A program made the position numbers and the translations under genes. A DNA stretch of 64,000 nucleotides, taken from Ilex aquifolium. Its lineage: Eukaryota; Streptophyta; Magnoliopsida; Aquifoliales; Aquifoliaceae. The stretch's first letter is position 1, and each line of letters starts with the position of its first letter. The DNA lies in assembly GCA_951799425.1 (NCBI GenBank), contig OX637401.1, positions 20,064,001-20,128,000 of the forward strand. The letters run 5' to 3'. The notes beneath the pieces are model-generated. The model was not told where the DNA came from. It saw only the letters and a program-made list of their open reading frames with translations, and did no database searches. Below, in pieces: positions 49,729 to 61,489 of this stretch.

Positions 49729-50582
49729 TTCGCAATGCATGCTTCATCATGGTTTTTATTCTACTCTTGTTTGTACTACAGGAATGCACTAGAAGAATTT
49801 AGTTTGGTCAGCCTCTACTAGGTCCAAAAGTGTTAGTATTCAAAATTTGTTTCTGGTGAGCTAATGTGAAAAAAAAAATTACATTGATTTCTTGTCTTAT
49901 AAATACGTGTTTTCATATTTATGGACACTTTATATATAATTTCCACGTTGTAGATGTGTCATGGAACTGTGTTATCATTCTAGTATGCGCTTGACCAATG
50001 TAGATTGTAGTCCCTAGAGTTTTGATGAAAAGGTAATTTGCAATAGTTTATATACTTTTATCTTCTAAACTTATAAATTTGTGTATTGTCATTTTATGTG
50101 TCACGGGTTTGACAATGGATTGCAGAATTGGTATCAAGGTTACAAGAAGCTCATGTTTGTGATGCAGACATATTTTTTATTTTGATTTCTTATGGATGTA
50201 TTTAATATTTCATACAATATTAAATTATTTGAGCAAGGATGAATATATTGGACACCAGATTGTTCAAATAGAATAAAAGTTCATTCAATAAAGTTTTTGG
50301 TCTTGTGTTTTTGGGTATTGGATGTTTATGACTGTGATACATTTTTGTTTTCGATCATTTTCAAAACAATTAACAACAAATGAACTTTTGGCAATTAATA
50401 TGTTTTCGTCGCCAAAAGTTTTGACCAAAATTTTTGGGGATTTTCTGCGACAACCCTCATTTTATTGCAATGAATATTTGCATTTTTAGCGATGAATTAC
50501 TTCTCGCCCAAAGGTCTATCTTTAGCAACAAATAATTTTTATCGCCGAAAAAAGCACTTTTGGCGACGAATTCAACTTTTCC
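49729..50582. repeat. CACTA copy B right block
   Basis: Homologous to 36275-37065 and about 90 bp longer at the outer end, with intact GGCGACGAA and TCGCCGAAAA words. Confidence 0.85.
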
Positions 50583-51649
50583 TTGCATTAAGTAACTAAT
50601 TCTTATAATAAATCATCATGCCAAGAGCAAGTTAATGAGTTAGCTGAGAAAGGCAACATATATTTGGTGGTCGCCTCTTGTCTCAAGTAGCTTCCTACTA
50701 TTCTGGTCTATAAGTTATTTGCTTCCACATTTACCTGAAATGGTCAAGTAAATGGTCAATTTTACTTTATTAGCACCTTCATCAATGATAATAGAATCTA
50801 CTTCTTAGAGTAGAAATTTAAGCAATTTATGTTTCTAGAATTTCTTTCACTACCTCACCACCAGCCAACTCTTCCCTAATTTCCTCCTCGATAAGGTTTG
50901 TTTATTGCTTCCTTTCGATGGAACATTTGATTAATTTACATTGTTCTAAAAAATATAGCTTAAAAAATTATGCATATGAGCAAATTGGAATTCAGATATA
51001 TAGGTTGCGTTCAAAACAGGCCACGAACATCCAATACCAGCTCAAACTAATTCTTGTGGTTACTAGGATAATTGAGCAAAATACAAAAAAAAGGAAAGAA
51101 CATGTAGCAGAAGATGTATTTGGTTCTTGTGATGAGTTTGTAAAATGAATGAAACGAAATACCAAAACAACATAAATTGATCGAGGAAAAAATAAAGTTT
51201 TTTCTTTTTTATTTTAAAGAAAAAGTTGTTGAGTATGGCTCTGTAATTTTATCTATTTATTTGTTGAAAGGAGAACATGGATTTTGATTGTACATTACAG
51301 TTATAATGTTCTAGGATACTATATGTTATGTATTTATCTGTAAATTGGATCTAATTAGCAAGCACAATGCCCCTCATTCACTTGTGTGGATAACACTGGA
51401 TGGGGCTAAAGGTGTTTCTGGTAGAGGGGGTCAATTTTGATTGTGTCTCTCCTTTCTTAGTCTATGCTACAAATGAAATACTGAAGTTTGTTGAGGGGGA
51501 GCATGCTCATTTGTGATGCAAAGAGTTTAGCTACTTTTTGATCGTGCTTTATCTTATTAACTTGAAGATTAGCATTCCTTGTTACTTTTGTTGGTATCTT
51601 TGATTTGATATTAGTTGTTGATTGTTAAAGACTGTGTCAGAGCGAGAGG
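50583..51649. other. Spacer with no supported gene
   Basis: AT-rich. A plus frame of 76 codons at 50918-51148 has no recognisable family. Confidence 0.4.
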
Positions 51650-52610
51650 ATAAACCTAGTTGTTGAGTGCCTAGTTGCCAAATGGTGGGTCTACATTGTC
51701 TAGCATGTAATTAATCAGTGCAGTAATAAAATTAACTCTTTTTCCTTTAACATTAAAACCGATATTTACAAACATAGTATTACAAACTAGGGCACCATAC
51801 CCTTTACATTCTAGATAAAACAACAAAAGACTATGTACAATTATATTACATATCATTTTGTACATTCAGACAACAACTCCTCTACATTAAACTAAACCGC
51901 CCAGTGGACCACCTTCAACATCCCGTGAGTCCTGAAAACAAAGAACTGTGGAGGGGTGAGCAAAATCACACGCTCAGTGAGTAACACCACATTCTACATA
52001 ATAGGATTAAATATTATTATCCAATCCTCCATCAGTAATTAACGCTACTGTTTATGCTCAGCAGTCTCGACAATTTTATCGCTACCATCTAAGCCAAGCA
52101 ATCTCATCTATTATTTCGCTATTGCTTATGCCTAGTAGTCTCAGCAATTTAAAGCACAATTTTCACATAATTCCTCAATTCAAATTCAAACATCATCATA
52201 CAATACAACATCCTTCCACACATAATTAGCCTATAATCACATATAAATATATAGCTTATAATATTCAACTCATTTTCAGTCAATATGAGACAATACACTC
52301 ACCTTAGGTCAAATATCAACCAAATTTACTTCGTCTGCGATACCATAGGTGAATCTGACACTGACGTCGTCGTCTCCGCACTTAACATAAATCGTCACAA
52401 ATTACATAAATACCATTTTAAACAAATGATATTATGCTACACAAGCACAAGTGATTAATTGAGCTTAACCCGATGCCTTTCCAAGATCACATAGGGGCCT
52501 TTACTATAACATTCCCAACTCTTAGGTTAAATGATGTGTTTTTAGGTAAATTAGATCAACTACAATTGATTCAAACCCATTAAAGTGTATATAAAAAAGT
52601 TTGAGGTTGA
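51650..52610 (-). mobile_element. Possible chromovirus LTR fragment
   Basis: On the minus strand the order TACTCACTGAGCGTGTGATT, CTCACCCCTCCACAGTTCTT, CAGGACTCACGGGATGTTGA is a pattern I associate with Tekay/Del-type LTRs in plants. Ends were not found. It abuts the broken end of the Tat element at about 52670. Confidence 0.4.
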
Positions 52611-52669
52611 ATGGACACTGAGTTTTCAAGATACTCCACCTCAATTGTCATTTTAAACCCTATTTTTCA

Positions 52670-55600
52670 GCAGGAGCTAAGGTGGCAAGAGCATCTGCAT
52701 GTTCGTTTTGATCCCTTGGAATCTAATTTACCCGTAGGACTTCAATCATCAAAGCAACTCCTTAGTCTTCTCCAGGTACGAAGTCATAGCATTTGAACAT
52801 GAGTTATACCCCCTAGTACGTTGGTTGACCACCAAATGAAAATCGGAGTATATGGTCAACTCCTCTACCCCCAGTCTCAGTGTAGCTCGTACTCGAAAGA
52901 GGAGTGCTTCATATTCAGTCTCATTATTCGTGGAGGCAAACCCTAATCGGAGGGCTTGCTCCAAGACTTCTTCATGAGGGGAGAACAAGACAATATCAGC
53001 ACCTAATCCTCACCGAGTAGAGGATCAATTAACTTGCAACTCTCAGGGCTAGGACCTGAGAGTCATGGTCCATGATACCACCTATTCTTTTGGTAGTTCA
53101 TATGTAAACTCCACTATAAAGTTAGCTAAGACTTGGGCTTTGATTGTTGTCCTTGGGACGAATTTGAGGTCATACTGCCCGAGCTCGAGAGACCATTTTA
53201 TGGTCCGACCAAAAAGATCTGTCTTACCAAGTACACTCCTCAAAGGGTGCTCAGTGATTACAACGATGGTGTGTGCTTGGAAGTAATGATTCAGATTACA
53301 GGAAACTATAACCAAAGCAAATAGGAGTTTCTAAAGAGGAGTATACCTTGTCTCTGCCCCTAGCAGTGTCTTGCTTACAAAATAGATGGGTTTTTGTTCT
53401 CTCCCTTCTGCACGAAGCAATAACCTACTTATAGCGTGTTCAGACATGACTAAATAGAGTTGAAGCTTTTCCCCTTGTGAATGAGTGGAGAACAAATAGA
53501 GTATCTGGAGGCAGCTTTTTAATTCATCAAGGGATTTGTCACACTGCTTGTCTCAGTGTAAGGCCCGTCCTACCCTAACTAACTAAAAGAATGGCCTACA
53601 TCAGTCGGAGGATCTACTGATGAATCGATTGAGGGTTGTGGTCATGCCCATTAACCATTGTACTTCCTTGATTGAGAAAGGCCTCTAAATTGCTTGCAAG
53701 GCGTTGTTTTTTTTTTTGGGATCAACTTCTATCCCTCTTCTCATCAGCAGGTACCCTAAGAACTTCCTTGAGCTTACACCAAAGGCACACTTGGAGGCAT
53801 TAAGCCTGAGCTTGTTGCGCTTTAGGATGTGAAATACATCTTGTAGGTCGGAGAGATTGTTCTCTGATTCCTTTCTCTTAACCACCATGTCATCGATGTA
53901 CACCTCCATTGTTTGGCCGATCATGGAGCCAAAGAGTTTCATTACCATTCTCTGGTAAGTAGCTTCTGCGTTCTTCAAGCCGAAAGGCATGACCCCGTCA
54001 CAATAGATCCCTTTTGGTGTGATAAAAGCAATCTTTTACTCATCGGGCCCAAACATAGGGATTTGATGATAGCCTCTGTATACATCTAGGAAAGTCATCA
54101 TGGCATGACCAGATGTTGCATCTACAAGTTGATCAATCTTTGTAAGTGGGAAGAGGTCTTACAGGCAAGCCTTGTTAAAGTATGTGAATTCAACGCATAC
54201 TCACCCCTTTCCATTCTTTTTCTTTAACACGACGGTGTTTGACAACCATTGTGGGTATTGGACCTCGCATATGGCACTAGAATCTAGGAGCTTCCCCACA
54301 TCTTCGTCGATGGTTACAGCATGGTGGAGGGCGAACCTCCTACTCTTCTGAATAATTGGCTTACAAGCAGGGTCAACATTAAGATGATGACTAGCTACTG
54401 AGGGTTCAATACCTGGCATCTCGTAGGGTATTAAAGCAAAGGTCTCAATGTTCCTTCTTAGCAGCCCGACAAGGGACTTTTTCTCGGGGGTAGGCAATTG
54501 CGACCCGATTAAGAAATATCTTTCTGAATCTTCTTGGTCCACCGATATAACTTTCAGTTCCTCAATTGACTTGTCGTTGGGCTTAACCCCTACGTCTTCA
54601 AGAAGGGGGATCTCCTTATTAGCTACATACACCTATTGTGACTTAGCCATCAATTTAGCCCCAATGTTAAGGCATTGCTTGGAGGTAGCTTGGTCTCCAT
54701 GAATCTAGTTATCCCCTTACTGGTCGGGAAGCGTAGCATCTAGTGATAAGTTGAAGCTACCACTTGCATCTGGTGTAACCATGCTCTCCCCATAATAGCA
54801 TTCTAGGGTGATGGCACATCCACCACTAGAAAATCCACCTCAAATACTTGTGAGCCTGTCTTAATAGGAATTCATAACTTGCCAAGGGGCCAAACCTGCA
54901 TGCCATTGAAACCAACAAGTGAAATCGTCGTTTGGAGAAGATCAGCTTGTGTTTTTCCCAACTTCTTGAAGAGGTCATAGTACATGATCTCCGTTGAGTT
55001 CCCTGGATCAATGAGCATGCATTTTACCTCAAAGTCGCTCATGTTGAGAGTAAGAATGAGGTGCTCATTATGTGAATGAACCACTCCTTCCAAATCAACA
55101 TCTGAGAACGTGATGGGAACGCTCTCTGATTTTGTATTTCGGCGCTTAGGGGTGTGACCACATTGGTGATCCGCTTGCATTACATGCTAAAGATGTGAGC
55201 TTTTCAGTATTCGATCCATGATTGGACCGAGTCAACTTGCATTAGGGGAGTTATGATGAAGATGACATTCACTTTGGGAGGCTGACCATCCCTTGGTCGA
55301 GGATGGTCATCTGGTTGGGGTTATTGCTCTGCCTATTCCTTAGCAGTCTTCTCCTTATTTATGTACTAGGAGAGATGGTCTTGCTTGATAAATTCTTCTA
55401 AGTGACGCATGAGAGTTCGATAATTCTCTGTTCGGTATCCCTTATCCTTGTGATAAGAACAATGAAGGCCTTGGTCTCGCTTGGAGGGGTCTCCCGTCAT
55501 CTTCGGTGGCCACCTAAAATAATCCTTATCCTTGATCTAATTCAGAATCCGATATATAGGCTCCTTGAAGATGGTATTGACTCTTTGATATGAATCCCTC

Positions 55601-57674
55601 GTTCTCTTGGATGTCCCATCCTTCCTTGACAGGTTAGTGGTGTTATCTTCCTTTTGCTGGCTCTTCCTTGGGGACAATAGTAACCAGTCAGTTGGCCCTT
55701 TGTCGTCTTCTACCTTCACGTACCTCTTGATATGCTCCTGCAAGTGGGACGTACTCTGGGGTTACCACATGGTGAGGTGTTTTCGCCACTCGCTTTCCCT
55801 AGGGAGGTCCAAACGGAAAGAGACAACAACAGTCTTCTCATCACACTCTTCTATATCAGCATAAGTCTCCAAATACCTCGTGGCGTACTAGCGAAGAGTC
55901 TCCCCTCATTTCTGGCATAATGCCAAAAGTGTGTCGATCGTCGTTGGCTCTCGACTATTGGCTATGAATCGAGAGACGAACTCCCTAGTGAGTTGTTCCC
56001 AAGAGAAGACCGAGTTCACGAGCATCCCATGGAACCACTTAAGAGCCGATCTCCCCAAGCTGGAGGGGAATATCTTGCACATCAATGCATCATTGCTCGT
56101 CCAGAGGGTCATGTTATTAGTAAAGGCCCCTATGTGGAGTACGAAATCAAACTTGCCATCATATAACTTGAAAGTCAAAGGAGTGAACTTACGTTGGGAT
56201 TTGGATTCTCGTATAGCCCGAATAAAAGGTGTGGTAGTCATCTTTGCAAGGGTCTGCCTCACCCTCTCCTTCGCTAAATATATGAGGTCGTCTTGAGTGA
56301 AGTTATGTTACAGTCAAGTGGCGACTTCACGGGCTGGCTCAAAGCGCCTACACTTCTCTCTTCCATTGTCGTCGTCCCAACGGCCTTTCTTATGCTTGTG
56401 AGTTGAGCTCCTATGTCATTCTCCTAGTGCCCTAGGACGGCATTTTCTATGTGTTTCACCTCTTTCATCCCTACGATAAGGATGATTGTGCCTCGGAGAA
56501 GGGTCTTTGAAGGTGAAATGGGTAACGCTTCGCCATGGTGAGTACTTGCTTCGACTCTGATTATGAGTCGAATAGCTCTTTGCTGGAGAATGGATTTTAC
56601 GTCGGGAGGAATGGGCTTCCTCCCAACGATCCTCCCAATGGCGAAAGTTAGAGGTTGGACGTTTGATCTCATTGGCGAGTCGTTTGCCACTCTGACGTAG
56701 GAGGCCTTGCTTGAGAACTTCTAACTCCTCCGTCTTCTTCCTTATTACTTCATGGTAATCCATCTCAATAGTTAACCCGTCTTCTGCACCGAGGGCAGGT
56801 AGGTTACGATAAGAAGGAGGTTTTTCTTTAGAGTGCTCCTGTCCATCACGGAGTAGTATGTCCTCCGATAATTAGAGGTTATAGTTAGTGAGATCTTCGA
56901 GGATTAGGGGTAGTGGAAGTGTCGTGCAGCTGGTTCCTAGATCAAGAGTTCTCTAACCGGACATGGTTCGAGGCTTCTTGGTTGTCAGGAAACTTAGTCG
57001 TTTTCCATAAAAAGCACCAATTGTGCAAGAATAATTTTGCACTATGAGTCACCACCTCGTACGGACGGTGATGAGGCCTTAAGTAACATATAAGACAAGA
57101 GAACACCTAGATGAACTAATGGCCAGAGGCGGCCAAAGGGACTCCTATGCTTAAGTCAGATTGCACGTCGAAGAAGAGTATGGTGTGAATAGGCTAGGAT
57201 TGAATGCCTTACCTAGTACCCGGAGGCCTTTATTTATAGTGGTAGGAAGTTGTGTCCCAAAGGAACCCGAACTCTAGGTTGTGATAGGATTGACCTCATC
57301 ACTAGCTCCTAAGAGTTTGGAGCAGAGTTAGACAAGGACACTTACTCCTAGGTCCTTCTCATTAGCTCATGGTTGTTCAGAGTAGTATCGTAGTAGGAAT
57401 CTAGGTCTAAGGTTGATCCCTATCCGAGTAAGACTCTCCTAGCAGGGATGGGCTAGAGAGAGGTCATAGTAACTCGTGGAAAGAAGGTGGCTAACCCTTG
57501 GTGGCATCAGGTGTGAGGTGCCGACCGGCAAGGACCTCTCTAGGAGGGTGCCGATAGGCAAGGACCTCCCTTGGAGGTTGTTGACCAACAGGGTTCTAGC
57601 CCAAGCAACATGCCAACCGGCATAGGGCTACCCAAGTGCATGCCGACCTGCCCAATTGTGTTTTTTTCTTCACA
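52670..57674 (-). mobile_element. Second Tat-lineage Ty3/Gypsy element, 3' part missing, broken
   Basis: The element reads right to left. Parts: 5' LTR 57022-57674; gag about 55900-56760; protease about 54800-55180; reverse transcriptase about 53690-54630; RNase H about 53080-53600; the Tat-type second RNase H about 52675-52990. Integrase and the 3' LTR are absent, so the copy ends at about 52670. It is broken, with roughly ten or more breaks. It is related to but clearly different from the 23-34 kb element, so at least two Tat families are present. Age cannot be set from LTR pairs; decay suggests old. Confidence 0.85.
57022..57674 (-). repeat. 5' LTR of the truncated Tat element, 653 bp
   Basis: Ends are TGTG and CACA. 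On the minus strand a TATA box (ACTATAAATAAAGGCC) lies near 57230. U3 contains GC-rich short repeats with the word GGTGCCGA and similar (about 57480-57650). The primer-binding-like site follows directly below base 57022. Confidence 0.75.
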
Positions 57675-57821
57675 ATTGTCATTCTGAAGAGTACCCAAGT
57701 TTCATCAATCAGATAGCAAAGCTAGGTTGCCGTGTTTGACCAAGTTCTACCAAATATATCCTCCTATAGCAAACAATTTCAACCAGGAACAAGAATTATG
57801 AAAGACACCATTTAACATTTG

Positions 57822-58304
57822 TGATGGACCATATTTTGCATCAAAGGAAAGGGCCCCACATCACATGGGTGTTCTCTTCTCAAGGCCACACAAAGCTGTC
57901 AGCCTCCCTGATTAACCAATTGAAGTCCAGCACAATTTTCAATACCTGCAAAGACACATATCACAAGAAGGTGTCAACTCAAGGAGGATGACCTCTCCAC
58001 GGTAAGTAGCCCTCCACCGCCTCTATAAAGATGGGTGAAGAAACAAAGGTAGGGAGGCCTCAAGTAAGAGCACCTCGGCTCTATAGTTCACATACACACA
58101 CCTATATTATTTTTCTAGTTTATACACTCGTCTATTCAAGTGTTGATCGCAGTACTGACTTAGGCATCGGAGGGGCCTCCCCCGGCTCAACGTCGAGGGT
58201 CCCTCTAACATTTTTCTGCCTTGCAGCTCATGGATTAGACGAGACTCGAAGACTAGGGGTGCACCTCAACATATTTCAACTATTGGCAGATTTTTACCCG
58301 CACA
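57822..58304 (+). mobile_element. Solo LTR of Tat type, with ATTTG target duplication
   Basis: It starts TGATGGACC and ends CCGCACA, similar to the LTR ends of the 23-34 kb element (TGATGGGAC and GCGCACA). ATTTG flanks it on both sides (57817-57821 and 58305-58309). A TATA-like CCTCTATAAAGATGG lies near 58020. At 483 bp with no internal domains it is a solo LTR. A 99-codon open frame inside it is incidental. Confidence 0.85.
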
Positions 58305-59268
58305 ATTTGCCTCAATCTTCAAGCCCATGATCAAAGAGGAAATTTCTTCAAGTAAATTATTAACCAAAAGATGCAAAAAAACAAATAGATAATATCACCT
58401 TGATGATCTCAACTAATTGATCTACTCTAGTTTTTCTGGAAAACAACGATTTTATCAAGAAGTGGGTTAGATAAAAGTAACTTTAAACAATAGAGATCCG
58501 AAATTCGGAGATAAGGTTGAATGGACATCGAGGCAAAAAATACCTAGCCAAAAAGTAATTCAGTCATGAAGCAAACTGTAGACCATAAATCTGTGGTAGT
58601 CGTATATTTCGGTGGCACCAAAATGAGTTTAGGAGCACGATAATAACTTGAATAGATTTAAGAAATATTTGACTCTCCTTTCACCTGATGAAATGGTAAA
58701 GGAATCAAACTCAAGCAAAGAAGCATTAACTGGCATCACAATAAAGGCTTACCAAAACTATTGCACTTCCAAAATCACATGGCTTCACCCAATAATATTG
58801 CTCAAGTAGTATAAAGCTTTAAAGTATATGGCATACCAGTTCCAACTATTGTACTACACCCAAGAACAATTCCTCACCCTATAGCATTGCCACTATACCA
58901 AAATAAATTTTAAATACTATTAAAATGAATATTAAATCAGTATATGAGCTATGTTGCCCTTCACTCTCTCATTTATAATAAACTGACATTGTGAGTAATT
59001 ACATTATTACCCTACACTTCTAATAATATAAAATAAGAACTCTAGTAGTTCTTTTTGGGGGTTCAAAGCAATTTCCTACCCTTGTATTATATTGCTTCAT
59101 AAATCAAGGTGTCTTTCAATAGGGGGCAAAATGATAATCCTTAAGGGAAATTACACTTTGTATCCTAATCCTTAGACTATCGTTTCAAACTTTCAATCTC
59201 ACTCACCTTTTCTACTATTGAGTTTTTCATATTATCTCTCAACAACTGAGTTGGTTTTGCATTGTCTA

Positions 59269-59336
59269 AAACAAAATGTCAGTGATGTTGAAAACAAAAT
59301 GTCAGTGATGTTGAAAACAAAATGTTAGTGTTGTTT
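59269..59336 (+). repeat. Three tandem copies of a 23-bp unit
   Basis: The unit AAAACAAAATGTCAGTGATG plus TTG occurs three times. The third copy has two or three changes. Confidence 0.9.
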
Positions 59337-59714
59337 AAGACTCAATATCGATATATCGTTAGATACTGGAGTAAAATAAAACAGTATCTCATAGTTTAGG
59401 GGTAAAACAGTACAATATTTTGTTCAATTTATAATGGATTTTTTAAATAGGGTAATATAAACTACGAACTATAATTGGAGGTGCAATATGAGAAACATCA
59501 TAGTTCAGAACATATAATGTCTAGCAGTGGCCTAATTGAGGTGGTTAAATGCTCTCATTTTCCGGAAGTATTATTTTTTTATTCTTATCTACTGCCTAAA
59601 AAGTTTATTAACATAAACAAAACTAAAGAGGTGAGGGCTTATTGATGAAAAATCAAATGGGTCTTTTGGAATACTAGCAGATCCCTAGCACTAAGAGTTA
59701 CAATAGAAAAACAG

Positions 59715-59870
59715 ATGTGCAACTACAAGATTTTCAAATTTCTCCCATTGTCTTCTGACAAAATTTCAAGAACACCATCACCAAGTCCTGAAAAGCAAGT
59801 AATGATATGTATCACATAGTTGAAATAGCCATTTGAAAAATAAGAAAGTAACTCCAAAAACAATTATTCG
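59715..59870 (-). repeat. 156-bp duplicate of 37848-38003, resembling a terminal exon
   Basis: On the minus strand the possible exon is 59723-59787, reading LGDGVLEILSEDNGRNLKIL and a stop after a TTGCTTTTCAG acceptor. Similarity to the other copy stops sharply at both ends. No upstream exon was identified. Confidence 0.6.
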
Positions 59871-61489
59871 GAGCTTATTTATGTAAACATTCTCAGGTCA
59901 CTGTTTCACTAGAGGCTAGTCTTTCCTAAGTTTACAATCATTTCTTGTGCTTTTTGATCCACAAGTTATGTGAGAGATAGATAAGATGCATGGTTGTCCT
60001 GGACTAGAGTTTGGCAAGGCTTTAGTTTGTATGGATGTGACTCTGGAAATATTTGGTTGATGATTTTTGGCTTGGGAAATTTTAAAGGGTATCTCAATTT
60101 ATTTTCCCTATATTTTTCATTATTTACAAAATTGAAGGATATAAAACATCTTTAATGTTGAAATACTTATGATGTTAAGTTGCTTAAAAGCAAAGATTTC
60201 CACTTTTTTTTTTTTTTCTTTTCTTTTCAGTCGTTGGACATGGGAATAGCTGAGCCAAAAATGTAGCTAATTCCCCATTTAAATCAACAAGGATCACCTT
60301 ACGAGGCTAAACACTCGTAGGTAACCGTTAGCGAAGTAGTACAGTAAGGAAAGGGCGAAAAGAATCATTGAGTTATAGTGCCACTCTCTTCTGTATTTTC
60401 CTCTCATGCAAGCAACTATGAAGCAGAACTGCAAATGCTGATTAATTGTGAGGATACGTATAGCTTGAAACTTAGCAATGAGTGGTAAGTTTGTATCAAA
60501 GCACAACTACAACAATGGCTGCAAGTTCATATCAAGTTTAAATGGATGTGCCTTTGACTGAACAAAACTTGCATACTTCTTTCTACGATCACAGAAATAT
60601 TCACATAGAAGTGCAAAACATTTTACAGATTGTCTTATGAAGCATGATTCATACTTTAACAAAGCCACTAAAGAAAATTTATATCGTCTCAACCATCATT
60701 GTTTACCAGGTATCGAATTTAGAACAAGCAATAAACTGCCTCCCAAATCAATCATTCACTGATTCAAGTATGGGAGATGGACGATAAATCATGAACAAAT
60801 CACCACTGAATACTATGCATGAACATTTGTCTAAACAAAAAAAAGCAATTGATAAATGAATACAAATACAAATATTTGAATCTCGACACCTTCGTATTTT
60901 ACTGCAGACTTCTTACATATTCGCATTGTTCTGAATAAATCTAACTATATCAGTATGATGAAATGTTTACAGGTAGTCACTTGAGCCATCCCTATCTTAT
61001 GAAACAGAAAAAAGGAGAATTTCTGATGGTATTTACAATGCAGCTACAAATCCTTATTCAATTTCTGTTAGTACAATGAAGAAGCTTGAAAGTTCACCAG
61101 AGGCTTTGACAAAACGTTCCTAACCCAACCCCTTCCTTGGCAGAGTCGTGTATTGTAAGTGATCCTTGTGCAGTAGATACTCCTACAAGAAGCATCTCAG
61201 AATCCTATAGTCAACTCTCCCGATTATAAATTCCGCTTTGTCATAGCTACATCCAGCAATCCGGAACTACATTTTGTGCAAAGACTTCTGCTTAGTTTAA
61301 CAGGGCAGTGCAACAGTGTAGCATCCATTGCATTCAGGCACTGTTCCACCATATGCGCTGATCTGATATTGGTTTATTTCGGAAGCACTCTAGAAATGAA
61401 ATAATAAATTCAGACAACTGAAGAATGATTCACACTCGCGATCATGAAAGCATGGAACCCCACACAAGTACAGATATTGCACAAGTGTC

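Larger units (their letters stand above)
41094..50582. mobile_element. CACTA (En/Spm) DNA transposon remnant, copy B, opened by an L1 LINE
   Basis: The left end reads TACTACAAGAAAA, with the first base changed from the CACTA consensus. It is followed by GCGACGA, TTGGCGACA and TTGTCGCTAAAAA subterminal words. The right block 49729-50582 matches copy A and continues with further GGCGACGAA and ATCGCCGAAAA words. The right terminus is eroded (TTTTCCTTGCA near 50580 may be its trace). No transposase was recognised. Confidence 0.7.
58310..61489. other. Spacer and 3' flank of the NO VEIN-like gene
   Basis: No gene is supported. Near 58950-59040 is a stretch resembling the LTR-like insert in the ceramidase intron (ATTACCCTACACT). 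Minus-strand frames at 60294-60692 are cysteine- and phenylalanine-rich, but I see no family and no splice partners. The 3' UTR of the NO VEIN-like gene probably covers part of 61050-61489. Confidence 0.4.

Noticed and set aside
58031-58330. 99-codon plus-strand frame as a gene
   Set aside because: Lies almost wholly inside a solo LTR with target duplications. Incidental open frame.
60294-60692. Two minus-strand frames as exons leading to the 59.7 kb block
   Set aside because: No matching splice sites, no recognised family, and the 59.7 kb block itself shows no coding constraint.
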